NCBI GenBank assembly: GCA_900549995.1
Contig: URQQ01000103.1
Span: forward strand, 1 to 10,804
Origin: an uncultured Lachnospiraceae bacterium
Lineage (GTDB): Bacteria > Bacillota > Clostridia > Lachnospirales > Lachnospiraceae
Direction of reading: 5' to 3'
Length of the DNA: 10,804 bases
Under the pieces are notes generated by a model, which saw only the letters and a program-made list of their open reading frames with translations, made no database searches and was not told the DNA's origin. Below are positions 1 to 5,531 of the stretch, in pieces (the stretch's first letter is position 1; every line of letters begins with the position of its first letter). The translations under genes and the position numbers were made by a program.

Positions 1-228
1 AAATGCTTTTACTAAAACTTCAAACACCGATTTAATTGTCATAGTGCCCGCTTCCCTTGCATTCCGCCACATAAAAATTCGGTATATATCAAATAATACT
101 CTTATGAAACATGGTGAAATTTTTCCTACAAACACAGTCCCAATCCTATGTCTGGAAGAAAATAGAACCTTTCTTTCAACAATTCTACCATTTTAATCTC
201 ATCCATAAGGCTGCTCTTTCTCCTGATA
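1..228. other. AT-rich stretch with no supported gene
   Basis: No recognisable gene is seen here. The minus strand, which would carry anything downstream of the HxlR gene, has stop codons in every frame. On the plus strand one frame is open from the window edge (base 2) to a stop at 194-196, about 64 codons, but its translation matches no family I know. A second small frame starting at 111 has no ribosome binding site and runs into the 3' end of the HxlR gene on the other strand. No clear terminator hairpin follows the HxlR gene. Confidence 0.5.
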
Positions 229-561
229 CTATTCCCTATTCTTTTCCCCCCAAATACATAGTTGGTCTAAAACATCCATTAAAGATTTCCCTCTGTCGCT
301 CAGACTGTATTCAACCTTTGGTGGTATCTGAGGATATTCTTTTCTGATAATGAGTCTGTCTGACTCAAGCTCTTTCAAATGATTACTGAGCGTTTTATCT
401 GTCACATTTTTCAAATATCGTTTTAATTCATTGAACCTTACAATTTCAAATTCCATTAGGCAGTAAAGGATAACCATCTTATACTTTCCAGATATGAGTG
501 ACAGCGTGTAACTGAATCCTGTTTCTTCAAAATTTGCATTCTCAATATAATTTTTTATCAT
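229..561 (-). CDS. HxlR-family winged-helix transcriptional regulator
   Basis: This is a 110-residue DNA-binding repressor or activator of the HxlR/MarR-like group, acting as a cytosolic dimer. The family pattern is clear: SLISGKYKMVIL at residues 21-32, FNELKRYLKNVTDKTLSNHL at 43-62 (the recognition helix region), LKELESDRLIIRKEYPQIPPKVEYSLSDRGKSL spanning 62-94, and an LCIWG tail at 101-105. Length is normal for the family. The start is supported by an AGGAAA sequence about 8 nt upstream. The N-terminal cysteine used for thiol-based redox sensing by relatives such as YodB and HypR is missing: by alignment its place is Thr14. Only Cys34 and Cys102 are present. It diverges from the flavoprotein gene at 687, and the palindrome at 581-605 lies between them, so regulation of that gene and of itself is the obvious inference. 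The ligand is unknown. Confidence 0.9.
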   Translation of the reverse strand: MIKNYIENANFEETGFSYTLSLISGKYKMVILYCLMEFEIVRFNELKRYLKNVTDKTLSNHLKELESDRLIIRKEYPQIPPKVEYSLSDRGKSLMDVLDQLCIWGEKNRE

Positions 562-580
562 ATATACTTTCCTTTTTGAT

Positions 581-605
581 AGTACCTATCTTTAAAGATG
601 GTACT
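581..605. promoter_or_regulatory. Palindromic candidate HxlR operator
   Basis: Bases 588-599 form a perfect 12-bp palindrome (ATCTTTAAAGAT). It is flanked by AGTACC at 581-586 and GGTACT at 600-605, which are reverse complements, with a single extra T at 587. A further TTGTACTT follows at 605-612, giving three GTAC cores within about 30 bp. GTAC-type half-sites in dyads are common for HxlR-family regulators. The site sits 20 bp upstream of the HxlR start and about 80 bp upstream of the flavoprotein start, suited to controlling both. Function is inferred from position and symmetry. Confidence 0.6.
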
Positions 606-686
606 TGTACTTTTTCCGTTACATGTTACAATCTTATATAAGAACATAATATTTGTCAATCCTATACAAGAAATGAGGGAATTACA

Positions 687-1253
687 ATGAGAAAAAAACT
701 TAAGATAACAGAAGGCATTTTTCCTATGCCAGTTTTGATGGTGGCAACTTACAATGAAGATGGCAGTGTGAATGTCATGAATGCCGCATGGGGCACTATG
801 CAGGAAAGGGGCAATGTGGCTCTCAATTTGACAGAGACACATAAAACAGTGAAAAACATCAAGGCAAGAGGTGCTTTTACTGTCAGCATCGCCGATGCTG
901 CGCACGTGGTAGAAGCAGATTATTTTGGCGTTGAATCAGGAAACAGAATTTCAGACAAATTTGAAAACAGCGGTCTTACCGCAAGCAGATCTGAGATGCT
1001 GGATGCGCCGGTTATCAATGAATTTCCACTCTGCCTGGAATGTGAGTTTATCGAGTATCAAAATGGAGAATATGGTTGCGGCGTAATCGGTAAAGTAGTA
1101 AACGTAACAGCTGATGAAAGTGTCATGGCTGGTGATCAGATTGACATGTCCCTGGTAAACGCTATTGCCTTTGACCCATATACACATGGCTACTATAGAG
1201 TGGCAGAAAGAGTTGGTGAAGCCTTCAAAGACGGTTTTAAGCTTAAAAAGTAA
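687..1253 (+). CDS. Flavin reductase-like FMN-binding split-barrel protein
   Basis: This is a 188-residue cytosolic protein of the flavin reductase-like/flavoredoxin group (FMN-binding split barrel). Recognisable elements are FPMPVLMVATYNEDGSVNVMNAAWG near residues 12-36, a LNLTETHKTVKNI stretch that is usual in the cofactor-binding region, then FTVSIADAAHV and a C-terminal half with the FPLCLECEF strand. Members bind FMN and transfer electrons or reduce free flavin; the partner here cannot be told. Length is usual for the family. The start follows a GAGGGA ribosome binding site with 8 nt spacing. It stands alone on the plus strand, diverges from the HxlR regulator and ends just before a strong hairpin at 1272-1313. 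The HxlR-flavoprotein pairing is a common arrangement and suggests a role in redox or electrophile stress, which is inference. No signal peptide or membrane segment is seen. Confidence 0.88.
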   Translation: MRKKLKITEGIFPMPVLMVATYNEDGSVNVMNAAWGTMQERGNVALNLTETHKTVKNIKARGAFTVSIADAAHVVEADYFGVESGNRISDKFENSGLTASRSEMLDAPVINEFPLCLECEFIEYQNGEYGCGVIGKVVNVTADESVMAGDQIDMSLVNAIAFDPYTHGYYRVAERVGEAFKDGFKLKK

Positions 1254-1271
1254 TATTATAAAGAAATCATG

Positions 1272-1314
1272 AAAATCTCAATCTGCACGTTCTATAGTGC
1301 AAATTGAGATTTTT
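1272..1314. terminator. Bidirectional intrinsic terminator
   Basis: A 17-bp inverted repeat pairs 1272-1288 with 1297-1313 around an 8-nt loop, with one mismatch (C1283 against A1302). In the minus-strand RNA that mismatch becomes a G-U pair, so the stem is complete in that direction. The stem ends in A-rich/T-rich arms and a TTTT run ends at 1314 on the plus strand. It lies between the convergent flavoprotein gene (ends 1253) and glycosyltransferase gene (ends 1364) and can serve both. Confidence 0.85.
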
Positions 1315-1363
1315 AATTAATCCTGTTCTTTTTGACTATCTACTTACCTCGCCGTTTCACTCC

Positions 1364-2389
1364 CTAATTAAATCCCACAAATTTCTGTGCCAGAGAATAC
1401 GCCATTTCCGAGATCTTCCGCCCGCTTTTCCCTGGAAGGTTCATACTTCTCCCAAGAATCCCCCATTTCATCCAATAATAAGTCCTTCTGTCATTTGCCT
1501 TCAGGTAATTCCACAGTTCATATTTCTTTTGGAGATTTTCTTCTGACTTGGAACGGATCAGCATAATGGAGGAAACCACCATAATAATCTCCAGATAGTT
1601 ACGCATGTAATGTTTCAGTTTCCAGTTCCCAATCTCCTTTGCATTTGAAAGGTTATAGTCATCAATCATATAATAATTGACCTTTAACTGCTGGTCGACC
1701 CGGCGGATCATGACTTCTTCGTTTACCGACTGATCCTCCCTGCCAATATAATACCGGTAAAAATCCACATTCAGATAATACATGGTTTTCACATAAGGAA
1801 GCGGATGATAGACAAAGATATTATCCACATAAAAGGTGTGCTCCGGAAGCTGGAGATGGCACTCTCTCAGAAGCTTTGTCCGGTATATGACCGAATGCAT
1901 CAGAATATACTGTCCTTTTCTTAAGAACTTCACATCGTTCCAGGTAAATACTTTGTTCTGGGGAAATGCGCTCCGGTACCGCATTGCTTTTTTATGCCTG
2001 GCACCGTCCTTCTCGTATACAAAGTTACTGATGACCATATCTACCAGCTGCTGTTCCCCCGCCAGATTTTGCAGTGTTTTCATAAGCTCTTTATATGCGG
2101 AAATAGAAACCCAGTCATCGCTGTCCACTACTTTGAAAAACAGCCCTTCCGCATGACGTAATCCTGCATTGACAGCTTCCCCATGCCCACCGTTTTCCTG
2201 ATGAATTACTTTCACGATATCAGGATAATCCCTGGCATACTTATCCGCAATTTCTCCCGTCCGGTCAGTGGATCCATCGTCTACGATGATCACCTCCACA
2301 TCCGAACCTCCGGTAAGTAATGAATGAATACAGTTTTCCATATAATCTTCTGAATTGTAGCAGGGAACTGCAACTGACAACAATTTCAT
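1364..2389 (-). CDS. Family 2 glycosyltransferase
   Basis: This is a 341-residue inverting GT-A sugar transferase using a nucleotide-sugar donor. The N-terminus reads MKLLSVAVPCYN, followed by VEVIIVDDGSTDRTGEIADKY (residues 31-51, nucleotide binding), ENGGHGEAVNAGLRHAEG (65-82), and the metal-binding DSD at 89-91 in FKVVDSDDW. A basic, aromatic C-terminal part follows; there is no pair of C-terminal membrane helices like those of GtrB/DPM1-type enzymes, although an aliphatic stretch (IIMVVSSIMLI) could touch the membrane. The start at 2389 is chosen because it directly precedes the family's conserved first strand and has a GAGGTG ribosome binding site. A longer frame from 2464 would add 25 non-homologous residues and overlap the GtrA gene. 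It is the last gene of the minus-strand unit, 13 nt after GtrA. Donor and acceptor are unknown; an envelope or lipid-linked glycan is likely from context. Confidence 0.92.
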   Translation of the reverse strand: MKLLSVAVPCYNSEDYMENCIHSLLTGGSDVEVIIVDDGSTDRTGEIADKYARDYPDIVKVIHQENGGHGEAVNAGLRHAEGLFFKVVDSDDWVSISAYKELMKTLQNLAGEQQLVDMVISNFVYEKDGARHKKAMRYRSAFPQNKVFTWNDVKFLRKGQYILMHSVIYRTKLLRECHLQLPEHTFYVDNIFVYHPLPYVKTMYYLNVDFYRYYIGREDQSVNEEVMIRRVDQQLKVNYYMIDDYNLSNAKEIGNWKLKHYMRNYLEIIMVVSSIMLIRSKSEENLQKKYELWNYLKANDRRTYYWMKWGILGRSMNLPGKSGRKISEMAYSLAQKFVGFN

Positions 2390-2395
2390 CTGTAA

Positions 2396-2401
2396 CACCT
2401 C
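2396..2401 (-). promoter_or_regulatory. Ribosome binding site fixing the GT2 start
   Basis: The minus strand reads GAGGTG here, 6 nt before the ATG at 2389. It lies just past the GtrA stop codon (2403-2405). No comparable site precedes the alternative ATG at 2464, so this element decides the start. Confidence 0.75.
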
Positions 2402-2402
2402 G

Positions 2403-3026
2403 CTATACTTTATAAATCTTTTCTTTTGCTGCCTCTCCCTCAGGAAAAATAATCTTAAATACAAAGAAAAAGATAATCAGGGAAACGCCGCCGGTAATAA
2501 AGGTCACCAGTAAATTATAAATTGCCGGTGCTACATACGCCGACGCGACCGGCATCCATAAATTATTAAACCCGTTGCAGATCAGGGAAATCACGATCCA
2601 TGCAATAAAATACCACATTGCCTGATAAACCGGATTGCCTTTGCTCTTAAATGTAATATTTCTCTGTAACGGAAAATTAATACACTGTGCCAGAAAAGAG
2701 CCCACCTCATAGCTGATAAAGTAGCCCAGTCCGCCTCCAATCAATACAGCCCCGCTGGCATCATAGAGCACATTATATCCAAGCAGGCTCCATGTAAAAT
2801 CAACCCCGAAGATGTGCAGTTCCTTCTGGGGCCACATGAATTCTGTCCCCGCAAGCCGGGTTCCGAGAATCCCTGGCATAAAGGTGAATACCAGATACTG
2901 GAATACGGTCACCATCATGCTGAATACGAAAAAATAGAAAATCTGATACACCCATTTTGCCAATTTCGGATGTTTCTCCTCAAACCCATTCCATATCCCC
3001 ATCCATCTTTCTTTTACCCGAATCAT
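2403..3026 (-). CDS. GtrA-family membrane protein
   Basis: This is a 207-residue integral membrane protein of the GtrA-like family, members of which are proposed to move or present polyprenyl-phosphate-linked sugars or to partner a glycosyltransferase. Four hydrophobic helices are visible at about 27-50, 93-115, 134-152 and 168-192. The family signature NFPLQRNITFKS occupies 117-128 (Asn117, Phe118, Arg122, Phe126). Size exceeds the usual 120-150 residues because of a charged amphipathic N-terminus (1-25) and a long loop of about 40 residues between the first two helices. The start is set by AGGAG 7 nt upstream, encoded inside the end of the GH3 gene, and the ATG overlaps the GH3 stop as ATGA (3023-3026), which indicates translational coupling. 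The GT2 gene follows at once, the classic GtrA-GT2 pairing. Which lipid-sugar it handles cannot be told. Confidence 0.9.
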   Translation of the reverse strand: MIRVKERWMGIWNGFEEKHPKLAKWVYQIFYFFVFSMMVTVFQYLVFTFMPGILGTRLAGTEFMWPQKELHIFGVDFTWSLLGYNVLYDASGAVLIGGGLGYFISYEVGSFLAQCINFPLQRNITFKSKGNPVYQAMWYFIAWIVISLICNGFNNLWMPVASAYVAPAIYNLLVTFITGGVSLIIFFFVFKIIFPEGEAAKEKIYKV

Positions 3027-5461
3027 CTTTTTGCTCCTTTCCCACTAGACAGCCTTTTTTCATAAGCCCTGTTTGCCCTGATGTTGCCAAAGAACCCGCC
3101 AATGACCTTCCCCATTCCACGGAAGAAGTGCCCATTCACAACTTCTACAACGCCATTTACCATATGCATACTCACCATTCCTCCTGTCATCTTTGCAATC
3201 GCGCGGAACGGGATATTATACTGGAACAAAAGGTTCAGGTCCGGTTTCCCGGCTGCTTCGTTCTTTAACTTCCTGTCTGTCAATATTTTATAGATAAACC
3301 TTGCCAGACCGCTTTTTGCATAATACATCTGGCAGACAGCATCATTGATTCCCAGATCCCCGGACCATCTGCCGTCAGGAATGGGATGCCCAAGCAGGGT
3401 TTCAAACTCAGGATCGGATACCTGCTGGATAATCCCTGTGTAATAATATGGAAGTTCTGCTGGGTTATAAGGGTACTCCGAAGTAGTACCGTCCATCTCC
3501 AGTTCTTTCACAAGCCGGATATCGCTGACACTGGCTCCCACCATGATCTGGTAGGTTCCCATCTCCACTTCCCAGCGATTCGTCTTCACATTCCAGTAAC
3601 GGAAGGTCTTATCATCGAACGGAATCTGTACTTCCCTGCTCTCCCCTGCTTTTAAAAACACCTTTCGGAAACCTTTCAACTCCTTTTCCGGGCGAAACAC
3701 AATGGCATTGGGGAGGCCTACATACATCTGTACCACCTCCGCTCCGTCCCTGTCTCCCGTGTTAGTGATCAGTACCCGGATTCCTTCTCTGTCAATCTGT
3801 AAATCCGTATAAGTGAATTCCGTGTAAGAAAGCCCAAATCCAAAAGGATACTGCACCCGTACACTGCTGGTGTCATAATACCGGTAACCAACATAAATAC
3901 TCTCCCTGTACTCTGCATTCCTCTCCGTACTTGGGAAATACCGGAATGCCGGTGTGTCCTCATACCGGATCGGATAACTCTCAGCCAGACGCCCGGAAGG
4001 ATTTACTTTCCCACTCAGGATATCAAGCATTGCACTGGCTCCTGCCTGTCCGGACAGGTAACCATGCAGGAGTGCCTTACAGCAGGTGTGCCAGGGCATT
4101 TCTATAGATGCCCCTGCGCTCAAAATCCCGACAATCTTATCATTGACCTGCACCATCGCCTGCAAAAGTTCAATCTGGTTCTGGGGGATCCGCATATGGG
4201 AGCGGTCCATTCCTTCCACTTCACTCATTTCATCCAGTCCAAAACAGTACAGCACTACATCCGCCTTCGCCGCCGCATCCAGAGCTTCTTTCTTCAGAAC
4301 TTCATCGATTTCCCCGTTACGTTTATATCCTCTGGACACTCCCATTACTTGCAGATTATAATCCGCGATTGACTTTTCAATCGTCTCAATAAAAACAGGC
4401 TTCACCATAGAGGATCCGGCCCCCTGATATCTGGGTTCCACTGCAAAATCCCCAATAACAGCCACTTGACTCCCTGCTTTCAGAGGCAGTATATTATCTT
4501 CATTTTTAAGTAGTACAGCACTTTCCGCTGCTGCCTGTCTGGCAAGATCATGATGCCTCTTCTCATCGAATTTTTCTTTTTTTGTTTCAGTCTTCTCTTT
4601 TAATTCCAGCACTGCATCCAGCAAGTCATTGACGCAGATATCTAACACTTCCTTTGAAAGGCTTCCAGCCTTAACAGCCGCCACGATCTGCCTTGCAGAA
4701 TCCAGCCCCGGTGTCGGCATTTCCAGATTGGAACGAGCCTGTACACCTTTGATATGGTCATTGGAACCGCCCCAGTCCGTGATGACAATCCCTTCAAACC
4801 CCCATTCTTTTCTGAGGATACCCTGCAGCAGATGCCGGTTTTCATTGGCATATACCCCATTGACCTGGTTATAACTTGTCATGATGGCTTTGGCGCCGCC
4901 TTCTTTGACCGCAATTTCGAATCCTGTCAGATAGATTTCTCTGAGTGTCCGTTCATCCAATACAGAATTCATCGCCATCCGGCGCAGCTCCTGGCTGTTC
5001 ACCGCAAAATGTTTCGGGCAGGCATACACACCCTGGCTCTGGATTCCCCGGATATAAGAGGCTGCCATTTTTCCAGCCAGATAAGGATCTTCCGAAAAAT
5101 ACTCAAAGTTCCTGCCACAGAACGGACTCCGTTTGATATTCAGCCCCGGTCCTAAGAGTACCTGAACATCCAGCACCGCTGCCTCTTCCCCCAGTGCTTC
5201 CCCAATCTCTCTCCCCAGTTCTTCATCCCAGCTGTTGGCGATAGTTGCCGCTGTCGGGAAACAGGTGGCGGGAAGGGACTCATTTAAGCCCAGATGATCT
5301 CCGGCCCCAGCCTGCTTGCGGATACCATGAGGACCGTCCGCGCAGTATACCGAAGGAATGTCTAGGCGTGGGATATCCCTGGTGTCCCACTCCCCTTTTC
5401 CACTTAAAAATGCAGCTTTTTCCTCCACTGTCATTTTTTCTATGATATCTTGATGTTTCAT
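3023..5461 (-). CDS. GH3 beta-glycosidase, canonical order with C-terminal extension
   Basis: This is an 812-residue family 3 glycoside hydrolase, probably a beta-glucosidase or beta-xylosidase. No signal peptide or membrane segment is seen, so it should be cytosolic. Order: TIM barrel at about 5-290 (ADGPHG 41-46, RSPFCGRNFEYFSEDPYLAG 111-130, KHF 150-152, nucleophile Asp229 in VITDW), then alpha/beta sandwich at about 305-500 (ESAVLLKN, likely acid/base Glu416 in VEGMDR, NPSGRL), then a fibronectin III-like domain at about 535-650 (VQYPFGFGLSYTEF onward). Both catalytic residues are present. A region of about 155 residues (655-812) follows that is not part of the core enzyme; it has SDPEFETLLGHPIP near 682-695, a FRAIAKMTGGMVSMHMVNGV helix region near 752-771 and a basic end. 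I recall similar tails in other clostridial GH3 proteins, role unknown. GGAGG lies 6 nt before the ATG. It is coupled to GtrA by a 4-nt overlap. Substrate is undetermined. Confidence 0.93.
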   Translation of the reverse strand: MKHQDIIEKMTVEEKAAFLSGKGEWDTRDIPRLDIPSVYCADGPHGIRKQAGAGDHLGLNESLPATCFPTAATIANSWDEELGREIGEALGEEAAVLDVQVLLGPGLNIKRSPFCGRNFEYFSEDPYLAGKMAASYIRGIQSQGVYACPKHFAVNSQELRRMAMNSVLDERTLREIYLTGFEIAVKEGGAKAIMTSYNQVNGVYANENRHLLQGILRKEWGFEGIVITDWGGSNDHIKGVQARSNLEMPTPGLDSARQIVAAVKAGSLSKEVLDICVNDLLDAVLELKEKTETKKEKFDEKRHHDLARQAAAESAVLLKNEDNILPLKAGSQVAVIGDFAVEPRYQGAGSSMVKPVFIETIEKSIADYNLQVMGVSRGYKRNGEIDEVLKKEALDAAAKADVVLYCFGLDEMSEVEGMDRSHMRIPQNQIELLQAMVQVNDKIVGILSAGASIEMPWHTCCKALLHGYLSGQAGASAMLDILSGKVNPSGRLAESYPIRYEDTPAFRYFPSTERNAEYRESIYVGYRYYDTSSVRVQYPFGFGLSYTEFTYTDLQIDREGIRVLITNTGDRDGAEVVQMYVGLPNAIVFRPEKELKGFRKVFLKAGESREVQIPFDDKTFRYWNVKTNRWEVEMGTYQIMVGASVSDIRLVKELEMDGTTSEYPYNPAELPYYYTGIIQQVSDPEFETLLGHPIPDGRWSGDLGINDAVCQMYYAKSGLARFIYKILTDRKLKNEAAGKPDLNLLFQYNIPFRAIAKMTGGMVSMHMVNGVVEVVNGHFFRGMGKVIGGFFGNIRANRAYEKRLSSGKGAKR

Positions 5462-5487
5462 TTACATCCTCCATTATTTAGAAATAA

Positions 5488-5509
5488 GGGGCCACCTGAT
5501 GGCAGCCCC
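5488..5509 (-). terminator. Intercistronic hairpin between the two GH3 genes
   Basis: On the minus strand GGGGCUGCC pairs with GGUGGCCCC around an AUCA loop: 9 bp including two G-U pairs. The downstream run is UUAUUUCU, an imperfect U-tract. It lies 22 nt after the permuted GH3 stop and 26 nt before the next GH3 ATG. It could be a partial terminator that lowers expression of the downstream genes, or an RNA stability or processing element. No clear separate promoter is seen in the 70-nt gap, so some read-through is likely. Confidence 0.55.
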
Positions 5510-5531
5510 CGTTTATGTAATACAAAAATTT

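Noticed and set aside
2..196. Open plus-strand frame entering from the left edge
   Set aside because: About 64 codons with no recognisable family pattern; too short and AT-rich to separate from chance, although the end of a gene outside the window cannot be excluded.
558..905. Minus-strand open frame of 115 codons
   Set aside because: It is antisense to the flavoprotein gene and covers the likely operator; cysteine- and histidine-rich shadow translation with no family match.
2390..2464. Longer N-terminus for the glycosyltransferase, starting at 2464
   Set aside because: The 25 added residues are not GT2-like, would overlap the GtrA gene by 62 bases, and lack a ribosome binding site; the ATG at 2389 has GAGGTG upstream and begins at the conserved first strand.
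4754..5155. Plus-strand open frame of 133 codons
   Set aside because: It is wholly antisense to the well-supported catalytic domain of the canonical GH3 gene and has no recognisable protein features.
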